Shown piece by piece: positions 34,693 to 42,586 of a DNA stretch of 56,163 nt (its first letter is position 1; each line of letters opens with the position of its first letter). The notes under the pieces were generated by a model, which saw nothing but the letters and a program-made list of their open reading frames with translations, did no database searches and was not told where the DNA came from. The position numbers and the translations under genes are program-made. Source of the stretch: Bryobacterales bacterium (GTDB lineage Bacteria > Acidobacteriota > Terriglobia > Bryobacterales > Bryobacteraceae); NCBI GenBank assembly GCA_016789745.1, contig JAEUQF010000177.1, positions 1 to 56,163 of the forward strand, written 5' to 3'.

Positions 34693-37005
34693 ATGTTTGC
34701 GAATCGACTGGTGTGTCTAGTCATCACCCTGCTGCTGGTTGCGGTGTCCTGCAGCCGCGATCCCGAGAAGGTCAAGAAGGCGTACGTTGACCGCGGGAAT
34801 GAGTATTTCAAAGCGGGTAAGTATAAAGAGGCTTCGATCATGTATCGGAGCGCTCTCAAAAAAGATTTGAAATACGGTGAGGCGTACTACCGTCTGGCGC
34901 TTTCGGAGTACCGGTTGGGGCGCTTTGCCGATGCCCTTCGCAGCTTCCAGCGCGCGATGGAATTGCAGCCGGATAACCTGGACGCAGCTACCCAGCTGGC
35001 TGACCTTTATCTGGCCATCTATCTTCAGGATCCCAAGCATCCCAAGCAGGCGCTGGATGAATTGAAGAACATCGGCGATAAGATCGGCGCGAAGAATCCC
35101 AATGATTTTCTGGTTCTCCGCATCAAGGGATATGTCGCCCTGGCGAACAAGAACAAGGAAGAGGCGCTGGCCGCTTTTGAAGCCGCGCAGAAGGTGAAGC
35201 CCTTCGCCAAGGAAATCATTCTGCCGCTGATCGAGTCGCTGGCCACCAACGACCGCTTTCCGGAAGCCGAGAAACTCGCCTATGCTGCCATCGAGAAGGA
35301 CAAGTCCTTCGCCGCTCTCTATGACTGGCTTTACCTGCGCTACATCGGGGCGCAGAAGAATGATCTGGCGGACAAGATCTACATCACGAAGGTGGACAAT
35401 AACCCGAAGCAGGTCTTCTACATCTTGCAGCTTGCGGGCCATTATTTCCTGACCAGCCGCCGTCCGGAGATGGAGCAGACGCTCAAGCGCATTCTCGATA
35501 ATCCCAAGGATTTTCCGATGGGCCGCGCGCAGGTTGGCGATTTCTATTTCCGCACGAAGGCTGTCGATCTGGCTGTGCAGCAGTATGAAGAGGGGCTCCG
35601 CAGCGCTCCTGACAAAACCACCCGCGCCGCTTACCAGAAGCGGTTGGTGGACACCCTGGTTACCCGCGGCCGCAAGGCGGAAGCGATGGATATGGTCAAC
35701 AACATCCTGAAGGAAAACCCGCAGGATACCGATGCCATCGCTATGCGTGCGTCGCTGTGGTTGCAGGACGGCGGAAAAGACAAAGTCAATAACGCCATCC
35801 AGGAGCTGAACTCGGTCATCATCCGTACGCCGGAGAACTTCGTTCTGCGCTATAACCTGGGCCGTGCCTACGTCGCCAAGGGCGATGTGGAACAGGGCCG
35901 CATCCAGTTCCAGGAAGCCATCAAGTACCGCACCGACTATACTCCGGCCCGGTTGGCGCTGGCGCAGTTGCACCTGGCAAAGAAGGAATTCACCAAGGCG
36001 CTGCAGGCTGCGGAAGACATTCTGGCCTACGACCCGAATAACGTGACCGCCCGCATGGTGCGCACCAGCTGCCGCATCGGGCTGGGTGACCTGCCGACGG
36101 CGCGTGCCGAACTCACCACCGTGCTGACGGCCAACCCGAATTTCCCCGATGCACTCTTCCAGATGGGGATTCTCAATCACCAGGAAAAGAAGTTCGCCGA
36201 AGCGCAGGAGAATTTCATCCGGCTCCAGAAGGCTGCCCCCAATGACCCCCGCGGGCTGATTGGCCGCGTGGAAACCATGGCTGCCACGGCGAAGTTCGAC
36301 GAAGCCATCGGCCTGCTGGAGGCCGACCTGAAGGCCAACCCCGAGCGGTCCTTCTATCGTCTGGCCTTGGCCAACGTGGCCGTTCGCGCCCAGAAGTTTG
36401 ACCTTGCCTCCTCGGAGTACCGCAAGCTTCTTTCCTCCAGTCCGAAGAACTTCGACGTGCAGATCCGGCTGGCCGAAGCGCTGCGGTTGAAGGGGGATGA
36501 GAAAGGCGCTGCCGCCGAATACCTGAAAGCCAAGGAACTGAATCCCAACGACCCGATTGCCTACGTCCGGCTCGCGCTGATGTACGAAGGCGCCGGGAAG
36601 GTCAATGAGGCCAAGCCGCTGTATGAGCAGGTGCTGCGTATCGAGCCCGACAATCCGATCGCTCTGAACAACCTTGCCTACTACATGGCGGAGGCTGGCG
36701 GCGACCTGGATCAGGCACTGACCCTGGCCCAGCGCGCCAAAGCCAAATTCCCCAATGAGCCCAATATCGCCGACACGTTGGGCTGGGTCTATACCAAGAA
36801 GAACCTCAGTGACCAGGCGGTGAAGATCTTCCAGGAGATCGTGGAGAAGCAGCCCAGCAATCCGCAGTTCCGTTATCACCTGGCTGTTGCTCTGGCCCAG
36901 AAGGGGGATAAACTCGCCGCCAAGCGCGAGTGTGAAGCGGCTCTGAAGAATGGTCCGAACGCTCAGGACGCCGCCAAGATCCGTGAATTGATGGGCCGCT
37001 TCTAG
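34693..37005 (+). CDS. TPR-repeat lipoprotein
   Basis: The roughly 770-residue protein has an N-terminal hydrophobic stretch ending in LLVAVSCSR, a lipobox-like site whose Cys would be lipidated. At least fifteen TPR-like helix pairs follow, such as GNEYFKAGKYKEASIMYRSA, FADALRSFQRAMELQPDNLD and NNLAYYMAEAGGDLDQALTL. Its length resembles the TPR lipoproteins found with exosortase/PEP-CTERM systems, and the next gene resembles a protease linked to those systems. No PEP-CTERM tail or exosortase was seen here. AAGGAG at 34676-34681 fits a TTG start at 34687 (5 bases away) as well as the ATG at 34693 (11 bases away). Confidence 0.82.
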   Translation: MFANRLVCLVITLLLVAVSCSRDPEKVKKAYVDRGNEYFKAGKYKEASIMYRSALKKDLKYGEAYYRLALSEYRLGRFADALRSFQRAMELQPDNLDAATQLADLYLAIYLQDPKHPKQALDELKNIGDKIGAKNPNDFLVLRIKGYVALANKNKEEALAAFEAAQKVKPFAKEIILPLIESLATNDRFPEAEKLAYAAIEKDKSFAALYDWLYLRYIGAQKNDLADKIYITKVDNNPKQVFYILQLAGHYFLTSRRPEMEQTLKRILDNPKDFPMGRAQVGDFYFRTKAVDLAVQQYEEGLRSAPDKTTRAAYQKRLVDTLVTRGRKAEAMDMVNNILKENPQDTDAIAMRASLWLQDGGKDKVNNAIQELNSVIIRTPENFVLRYNLGRAYVAKGDVEQGRIQFQEAIKYRTDYTPARLALAQLHLAKKEFTKALQAAEDILAYDPNNVTARMVRTSCRIGLGDLPTARAELTTVLTANPNFPDALFQMGILNHQEKKFAEAQENFIRLQKAAPNDPRGLIGRVETMAATAKFDEAIGLLEADLKANPERSFYRLALANVAVRAQKFDLASSEYRKLLSSSPKNFDVQIRLAEALRLKGDEKGAAAEYLKAKELNPNDPIAYVRLALMYEGAGKVNEAKPLYEQVLRIEPDNPIALNNLAYYMAEAGGDLDQALTLAQRAKAKFPNEPNIADTLGWVYTKKNLSDQAVKIFQEIVEKQPSNPQFRYHLAVALAQKGDKLAAKRECEAALKNGPNAQDAAKIRELMGRF

Positions 37006-37162
37006 CGCGCCCTCGTTTCGAAACGCCCGCAAACCCGAGCCCCGCTCCGCGCGCAGTCGCTTCCTCGATCGGCTGCGCGCGCCCGGCTCCTGGAGCACTC
37101 CCCTGAATAATCCTTCTCTCCCCTACGTCGCCCCATTTCTGGCGTTCCTCTTCTTCCTTGCC

Positions 37163-37762
37163 ATGGAGGGCAAGTGGGGCATCGGGCCGGAGATCGAGTA
37201 TCCCCTCCGGGTCTTCCTGCTCTCCCTGCTGCTGTGGATTCTCTCTCGTAAGGTCATCGATCTTCGCGTGCGCAATGCCGCCGGCAGCATCGCCATGGGC
37301 ATCGCCGTATTCGCCATTTGGATTGCCCCCGACGCCCTCATTCCCGGCTACCGCCAGCACTGGCTGTTCAATAACTCGGTGGTGGGCGCTGGTTCGGTCT
37401 CTCTGCCGCCCTATGCCTCCATGTCGGTGGTTGCGCTGGCCTTCCGCACTATCCGCGCCGCCATCCTCGTCCCCGTTATTGAAGAGCTCTTCTGGCGATC
37501 CTGGATGATGCGCTGGATCATCGACCCCAAGTTTGAAGCCATCCCCCTGGGCACGTGGCAGGCCCGCGCCTTCTGGACCACGGTGGTGCTCTTCGCCCTG
37601 GAGCATGGCTCCTACTGGGAAGTGGGCGCGCTGGCGGGCATCGCCTACGGTTGGTGGATGCTCCGCACGCGTTCCCTCGGCGATTGCATCCTCGCCCACG
37701 CGGTGACCAACGCCATCCTTTCCGCCTACGTGATCGCCACCGGCAAATGGCACTATTGGTAG
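37163..37762 (+). CDS. CPBP/CAAX-type intramembrane protease, probably starting further upstream
   Basis: From the first ATG the protein is 199 residues with about five helices. Catalytic motifs of the CPBP (Abi/CAAX) family are present: Glu107-Glu108 and Arg112 in EELFWRSW, His148 in LEHGSYW, and His179/Asn183 in HAVTN. The layout recalls the CAAX protease-related group seen with exosortase systems. The frame stays open upstream to 36992. Bases 37103-37162 encode a hydrophobic segment (YVAPFLAFLFFLAMEG) that looks like a missing first helix. The only start-like codons there are CTG (37073, 37103, 37139), so the real start may be non-standard. Confidence 0.82.
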   Translation: MEGKWGIGPEIEYPLRVFLLSLLLWILSRKVIDLRVRNAAGSIAMGIAVFAIWIAPDALIPGYRQHWLFNNSVVGAGSVSLPPYASMSVVALAFRTIRAAILVPVIEELFWRSWMMRWIIDPKFEAIPLGTWQARAFWTTVVLFALEHGSYWEVGALAGIAYGWWMLRTRSLGDCILAHAVTNAILSAYVIATGKWHYW

Positions 37763-37802
37763 GGCTGCCGCCGGTCCCTGTGAGACAATAGTAGGTTCCG
37801 CA

Positions 37803-38609
37803 ATGATTGAAATTATCCGCCGGGGCGCCCACGCCTCCCACGCCAAGATTGCGCTTTTTGATTTCGACGGAACGCTGTCCACCATCCGCTCCGGATGGGT
37901 GGAGATCATGGTTCCGATGATGGTGGAAGTGCTTGCCGAATGCAAATCGGGCGAGTCCGAAGCCCAACTGCACGACATTGTTCTGGAGTTTGTCGGCCGG
38001 CTGACCGGCAAGGACACCATCTACCAGATGATCGAGTTGGCCGAACATGTGCAGCGCCGCGGCGGCACGCCGCTCGATCCGAAGCTCTACAAGAAGCGCT
38101 ACCTGGACCTACTGTGGGGTAAGATCCAAACCCGCGTGGAAGACCTCAAGGAAGGCCGTGTTGCTCCCGATGCCTGGACCGTGCCGGGCTCCCGCGCCCT
38201 GCTGGAAGAACTCAAGGGCCGCGGCATGAAGATGTACCTGGCCTCCGGTACCGACCATGCCGACATGAACGCCGAGGCCAAGCTGCTGGACATCGCCCGT
38301 TACTTCGATGGCGGCTGCTGGGGCGCCCAGGACGATTACACCAGCTTTTCGAAAGCGATTCTCATCAAGCGCATTATCGACAAGGCTGAAGCGCGCGGCG
38401 AGGAGTTCCTGGCCTTCGGCGATGGTTTTGTCGAGATCGAGAATGTGAAGCAGGTGGGCGGTATCGCCGTCGGCGTAGCTTCCCATGAGCCGGAATGCCT
38501 CCAGATCGACACCTGGAAGCGCGACCGTCTGGTGGGCGTGGGCGCCGATTTCATCGTCCCCAACTACCTCGCGCTCGATACGCTCCGCGCCACGCTGTTC
38601 CCCAACTAA
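37803..38609 (+). CDS. HAD-family phosphatase
   Basis: The 268-residue hydrolase has HAD motif I FDFDGTLS with the nucleophile Asp20 and acid Asp22, motif II in YLASGTD, a Lys in the FSKAILIKRI region and motif IV in AFGDGFVEIENVK. A helical cap (about 35-140) sits between motifs I and II. It probably removes phosphate from a small sugar phosphate. It is the first gene of a run of eight sugar- and amine-metabolism genes, and in the ADP-heptose route a HAD phosphatase (GmhB) follows a PfkB kinase, both of which occur here. The cap type differs from GmhB, so substrate identity is open. Confidence 0.88.
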   Translation: MIEIIRRGAHASHAKIALFDFDGTLSTIRSGWVEIMVPMMVEVLAECKSGESEAQLHDIVLEFVGRLTGKDTIYQMIELAEHVQRRGGTPLDPKLYKKRYLDLLWGKIQTRVEDLKEGRVAPDAWTVPGSRALLEELKGRGMKMYLASGTDHADMNAEAKLLDIARYFDGGCWGAQDDYTSFSKAILIKRIIDKAEARGEEFLAFGDGFVEIENVKQVGGIAVGVASHEPECLQIDTWKRDRLVGVGADFIVPNYLALDTLRATLFPN

Positions 38610-38617
38610 GGCCCGCC

Positions 38618-39589
38618 ATGCCGTCCCGCTACCCGCTGTTTGACCGCTCGCGTCTCTCCGTGCTGCCGCTGGCCGAGCGCACGCACGACCTGCAATTGCA
38701 GCGCTGGCTGGCACTCGACGACGAAACGCCGCCTTTTTCGCATCCCCATCTGGATGGTATCGGTGCGCGTCTGCATAAGGCGCAGGCCGCCGGGGCGGCG
38801 CGTATTTTGCTGATGGGTGCCCACGTCCTGCGCGCCGGCGTCAATCGCCACATCATCCATTTGATGGAATGTGGGGCGCTGAACCATATCGCGATGAACG
38901 GTGCCGGCGTCATCCACGACTATGAGATCGCCCGCATCGGCGCTACGACGGAATCGGTCGCCCGCTACATCCGCAGCGGCCAGTTCGGGCTTTGGAAAGA
39001 GACCGGCGAACTGAACGATTGGATCCGCGACGCTTCTTCGCAACAGCAGGGACTGGGAGAAGGCATCGGCCAGCGGATTGCGGAATCGGATTTCCCGCAT
39101 CGTGACCTGAGCGTGCTGGCTGCTGCGTGGCGGTTGGGCGTTCCCGTTACTTCCCACGTCGGCATTGGTTACGACATCCTTCACGAGCATCCCAATTGCG
39201 ATGGCGCCGCGCTCGGCGATGCCAGCTATCGCGACTTCCTGATCTTCACGAAGACGGTGGAATCGCTGGAAGGCGGCGTGCTGCTGAGCTTCGGTTCCGC
39301 TATCATGGGCCCCGAAGTTTACTTGAAAGCCCTTGCCATGGCTCGCAACGTCGCTCACCAGGAAGGCCGCATCATCCGCAACTTCGCTACGGCTGTGTTC
39401 GACATGGTGCCCATACACGGCGACATTCATAAAGAGCTGCCGAAGACCGACCCCGGCTACTATTTCCGCCCCCATAAGACCATCCTGGTTCGCACCGTGG
39501 CCGATGGCGGCGAAAGCTTCTATATCTGTGGCGATCATCGCGCCACCCTGCCTGCGCTCCGCCGCGCCTATCTTGCATGCAAGCCCTAG
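38618..39589 (+). CDS. Deoxyhypusine-synthase-like protein of unknown function
   Basis: The 323-residue protein starts at ATG 38618, 8 bases after the HAD stop. Its core reads ILLMGAHVLRAGVNRHIIHLM, HIAMNGAGVIHDYEIARIGATT and a YIRSGQFGLWKETG stretch, then VTSHVGIGYDILHEHPN and LSFGSAIMGPEVYLKAL. This resembles the Rossmann-like fold of deoxyhypusine synthase, but bacteria lack its eIF5A substrate and I see no clear match to its catalytic Lys motif. The C-terminus overlaps the PfkB gene by 13 bases. Position in a sugar-phosphate cluster suggests an NAD-dependent or ligand-binding step on a sugar. The function is unassigned. Confidence 0.55.
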   Translation: MPSRYPLFDRSRLSVLPLAERTHDLQLQRWLALDDETPPFSHPHLDGIGARLHKAQAAGAARILLMGAHVLRAGVNRHIIHLMECGALNHIAMNGAGVIHDYEIARIGATTESVARYIRSGQFGLWKETGELNDWIRDASSQQQGLGEGIGQRIAESDFPHRDLSVLAAAWRLGVPVTSHVGIGYDILHEHPNCDGAALGDASYRDFLIFTKTVESLEGGVLLSFGSAIMGPEVYLKALAMARNVAHQEGRIIRNFATAVFDMVPIHGDIHKELPKTDPGYYFRPHKTILVRTVADGGESFYICGDHRATLPALRRAYLACKP

Positions 39590-40560
39590 AGACCATCCTC
39601 TCCGCCATCCCGCACCTGCGCGCCCTGGTTGTTGGCGATGTCTGTCTCGATCGCTGGTGCCGCTATGATCCGGCTTTAAATGATCCTTCGCGGGAAACTG
39701 GCATTCCCCGTACCGCCGTGATTGCTTCTGAGCTCACGCCGGGGGCCGCGGGCACGGTCGCCAATAATCTTGCGGCCTTGGGTGTCGGCACGGTGGCGGT
39801 CCTGGGTGTGATTGGCGAGGACGGCAACGGCTGGGAACTCCGCCGCGCTTTGGATCAACGGGGCATCGGGCATGATCGCTGCGTTCCGTCCTCCCGCTTC
39901 TGCACCTTCACCTACACGAAGTTGCTCAATTCCCAGACCGGCGAGGAAGACCTGGCTCGCGTCGATTACATCAACGTCACGCCACTGCCCGAAGCCGAAG
40001 AGGCGGCGCTGGTCGCAGCGTTTAACGAGGCCATCCCGCACTACGACGTCATCCTCATCTCCGACCAGGCCGAAACCCACCAGGGCGGCGTGATCACGGA
40101 TGCCGTGCGGGATGCCATCAACGCGCAGGCGGCACAAAACCCCGGCAAAGTCTTCTGGGTGGACTCCCGTCGCCGCCCCGAAAGGTTCCGCCACGCCGTC
40201 GTCAAACCGAATGAAGACGAGGCCCATGCCGCGCTCGACCGGCTTGGCGTACCGCGCCAGTACCGCCACCTGCTGGAGATAACGCAGTCGCCCTTCCTGC
40301 CCGTGACGCATGGCGATAAGGGCGCCCTCATTCTGGATGCCCATGGCGAGACCTGGGTGCCGACGAAGCCCGTCTCCAACCCCGTGGATATCTGCGGCGC
40401 CGGCGATAGCTTCAGTGCCGGAGCCTCGCTGGCCTACGCCATCACGAAAGACCCTGTCACGGCGGTCCAGTTCGGCAATCTCGTCGCCAGCATCACCATC
40501 ATGAAGAAGGGCACCGGCACGGCCAGCCCTGACGAACTCCGCCAGGCGAACCATGCCTAA
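39577..40560 (+). CDS. PfkB-family carbohydrate kinase (HldE N-domain-like)
   Basis: The 327-residue kinase has the RfaE/HldE-like N-terminus VVGDVCLDRWCRYDP, a GAAGTVANNLAALG sugar-binding segment and the C-terminal PfkB signature ICGAGDSFSAG with catalytic Asp277. The VDSRRRPERFRHAVVKPNEDEA region matches the acceptor strand seen in heptose-7-phosphate kinases. Unlike HldE it lacks the second, nucleotidyltransferase domain. It overlaps its upstream neighbour by 13 bases and the ROK gene by 8. A sugar-phosphate kinase role is likely, and heptose 7-phosphate is the best single guess given the adjacent GmhA-like isomerase. Confidence 0.85.
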   Translation: MQALETILSAIPHLRALVVGDVCLDRWCRYDPALNDPSRETGIPRTAVIASELTPGAAGTVANNLAALGVGTVAVLGVIGEDGNGWELRRALDQRGIGHDRCVPSSRFCTFTYTKLLNSQTGEEDLARVDYINVTPLPEAEEAALVAAFNEAIPHYDVILISDQAETHQGGVITDAVRDAINAQAAQNPGKVFWVDSRRRPERFRHAVVKPNEDEAHAALDRLGVPRQYRHLLEITQSPFLPVTHGDKGALILDAHGETWVPTKPVSNPVDICGAGDSFSAGASLAYAITKDPVTAVQFGNLVASITIMKKGTGTASPDELRQANHA

Positions 40561-41404
40561 CACGCTCGCCATCGACATCGGCGGCACCAAGTTCACGGTC
40601 GCTCTGTTCACCGATGGTGTGATGCGCCAGCGCGTCTCCACCGCCACCGACCGCGAAGGCGGCCGCGATTGGATGCTCGCCCGCATCGAGGAATCCGTTC
40701 GCTCCTGGAACGTCAACCTCCACAACTGCGGCATTGGTTTCGGCGGCCCGGTCGACTACGACAACCAGCGCGTGTATCTCTCCACGCATGTCGGCGGTTG
40801 GGAGAACACGGACCTGATCGGCTGGGTGCGGCAGACTTTCGCAATCCCCGCCGTGATGGATAACGATGCCAACGTCGGCGCCTTGGGCGAAGGCACCTAT
40901 GGCGCCGGCCAGGGCCACGACCCACTCTTCTACATGACCCTTTCCACCGGCATCGGCGGCGGCATCGTTACCAACGGCCGCGTCCTGCGCGGCGCCGATT
41001 CCTATGCCGGTGAGATCGGCCACATCACCATCCGCCCCGGCGGCAAGCCCTGTTTATGCGGCTCCGCCGGTTGTTTCGAACGCCACTGCTGCGGTCTGTG
41101 GCTGGAGCGCGATCATGGCCGCTCCGCCAAGGACCTGCTGGCTGACCCTGCATTTGTTCGCACCTACGTCGTGGACCTCGCCCTCGGTCTGAAGGCCTGC
41201 CTGATGCTGCTGAATCCGTCCCGTATCGTGATCGGCGGCGGCATGGCCAAGGCCGGAGATGCCCTGTTCCTGCCGCTGCGCGAGGAACTGGGCCGCCAGA
41301 TGACCGCATGGTCCCGCGCCCGCATTGACGTGGTGCCCGCCACCCTGGGAGATGATTCGGTTCTCTGGGGTGCGTTAGCCTTAACCCAAGAAGGAGTTTC
41401 GTGA
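40553..41404 (+). CDS. ROK-family sugar kinase
   Basis: The 283-residue protein has the phosphate motif AIDIGGTKF, the catalytic Asp in MDNDANVGALGE, a TLSTGIGGGIV strand and the zinc site GEIGHITIRPGGKPCLCGSA with the closing GCFE. All the zinc ligands of an active ROK enzyme are present, and no DNA-binding N-terminal domain exists, so it is a kinase and not a repressor. ROK kinases act on glucose, N-acetylmannosamine, N-acetylglucosamine or fructose. It overlaps the PfkB gene by 8 bases and the SIS gene by 1 base, a coupled arrangement. Confidence 0.9.
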   Translation: MPNTLAIDIGGTKFTVALFTDGVMRQRVSTATDREGGRDWMLARIEESVRSWNVNLHNCGIGFGGPVDYDNQRVYLSTHVGGWENTDLIGWVRQTFAIPAVMDNDANVGALGEGTYGAGQGHDPLFYMTLSTGIGGGIVTNGRVLRGADSYAGEIGHITIRPGGKPCLCGSAGCFERHCCGLWLERDHGRSAKDLLADPAFVRTYVVDLALGLKACLMLLNPSRIVIGGGMAKAGDALFLPLREELGRQMTAWSRARIDVVPATLGDDSVLWGALALTQEGVS

Positions 41405-41958
41405 TGAGTTTCACCGCCGCCTACAAGGCCGATTGCATCAAAGCCCTCGATAGCGTTGACCTCCACAAGGTCGATCAGGCTATCCAGTTGTTTGAAGAAG
41501 CCCGCAAGGAAGGCCGCAATATTTTCGTGTTCGGCAATGGCGGCTCGGCCTCCACCGCATCGCACTTTGTCTGCGATATGGTCAAGGGCGCCAGCTTCAA
41601 TAAGCCCACCCGCTTCCGCATCAACGCCCTTACCGACAATCTGGCCACCATCACGGCCTACTCCAACGACGTCGCCTATGACTGCATCTTCGCCGAACAG
41701 TTGAAGAACTTCGCACGCCCCAATGACCTGGTGATGGGCATCAGCGGCTCCGGCAACTCTCCCAACGTGCTGCGCGCCTTTGAATACGCCAACTCCATCG
41801 GCTGCAAAACCATCGCCCTCACCGGCCGCGACGGCGGCCAACTCGGCCCCATGGCGCAACTCCAGATCCACGTTGCCAATCCCCATATGGGCCGCATCGA
41901 AGACGGCCACATGATTATCTGCCACATGATCTGCTATTACTTCATGGATAAGGCCTGA
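41404..41958 (+). CDS. SIS-domain sugar isomerase, GmhA-like
   Basis: The 184-residue protein starts at ATG 41404 with AAGGAG 7 bases upstream. It has a single SIS domain: FVFGNGGSASTASHF, ITAYSNDVAYDCIF and GISGSGNSPNVLRAF. The arrangement is that of sedoheptulose-7-phosphate isomerase GmhA. At the GmhA metal positions it has His54, Asp58 (usually Glu), Glu166 (usually Gln) and His174, with spacing kept. The metal site is therefore probably intact but altered, which may mean a related rather than identical substrate. It is coupled by 1-base overlap to the ROK kinase. Confidence 0.85.
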   Translation: MSFTAAYKADCIKALDSVDLHKVDQAIQLFEEARKEGRNIFVFGNGGSASTASHFVCDMVKGASFNKPTRFRINALTDNLATITAYSNDVAYDCIFAEQLKNFARPNDLVMGISGSGNSPNVLRAFEYANSIGCKTIALTGRDGGQLGPMAQLQIHVANPHMGRIEDGHMIICHMICYYFMDKA

Positions 41959-41967
41959 ACCCCTTCG

Positions 41968-42576
41968 ATGCGCCTGCTCGTTTTCTCCGATATCCATTCC
42001 GACCTGCGTGCCCTGGAACGCCTGCTCGACATTGAGGCCGACCTCTACGTCGCCGCCGGCGATATGGTCAGTTGGGCCCGCAGTTTGGATAAGGTGGGCG
42101 AACTCCTCGCCCGCCGCGCCGGCTCTGTCCACGTCATCCCCGGCAATCACGAATCGGAGAGCGACATCGCCCGCCTCTGTGAACGCTACAACCTCAATAA
42201 CCTCCACGGCCGCGCGCTGCTGGCGGGTGGCCACCACATCGCCGCGCTCGGTTACTCCAACCGCACCCCTTTCGACACGCCCGGCGAGTACACCGAATCG
42301 GAACTCGCCGAGCGCCTGCAACCCTTCGCTGCCCTGAAGCCGCTGATCCTCGTCTGCCATTGCCCGCCTAAGGGCACCGCGCTCGACCGCGCTGGCGAGG
42401 GCCTCCACTTCGGTAGCAGCGCGATCAGAGAATTCATTGACCGCCAGCAGCCCGTCTATTTCTTCTGCGGACACGTCCACGAAGCCGAAGGCAAAGAGAC
42501 GCTGCTGGGCGCCACCAAGGCCGTCAACGTCGGCAAGCGGGGATTTCTCCTGGAGATCGACGAAGCGCTAGAATAG
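41968..42576 (+). CDS. Calcineurin-like metallophosphoesterase
   Basis: The 202-residue protein shows the complete dimetal set: FSDIHSDLRAL, AAGDMVSW, IPGNHESE, LVCHCPP and CGHVHEAEG. It is close in size to YfcE-like phosphodiesterases. It begins 9 bases after the SIS gene on the same strand. In this cluster it would be a second phosphatase beside the HAD enzyme, possibly acting on a nucleotide- or lipid-linked intermediate. No signal peptide is present, so it should be cytoplasmic. Confidence 0.88.
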   Translation: MRLLVFSDIHSDLRALERLLDIEADLYVAAGDMVSWARSLDKVGELLARRAGSVHVIPGNHESESDIARLCERYNLNNLHGRALLAGGHHIAALGYSNRTPFDTPGEYTESELAERLQPFAALKPLILVCHCPPKGTALDRAGEGLHFGSSAIREFIDRQQPVYFFCGHVHEAEGKETLLGATKAVNVGKRGFLLEIDEALE

Positions 42577-42586
42577 TCCATTCCCC

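Noticed and set aside
34717..37098. Long open frame on the minus strand (over 790 codons) opposite the TPR lipoprotein gene
   Set aside because: It mirrors the TPR gene in a high-GC genome; the plus strand has signal/lipobox, repeats and a ribosome site, while the minus translation has no recognisable domain.
41164..42480. Minus-strand frame of more than 430 codons across the ROK, SIS and phosphoesterase genes
   Set aside because: It spans three clearly coding plus-strand genes with intact catalytic motifs; its Ala/Gly/Val/Asp-rich translation is a typical antisense artefact.
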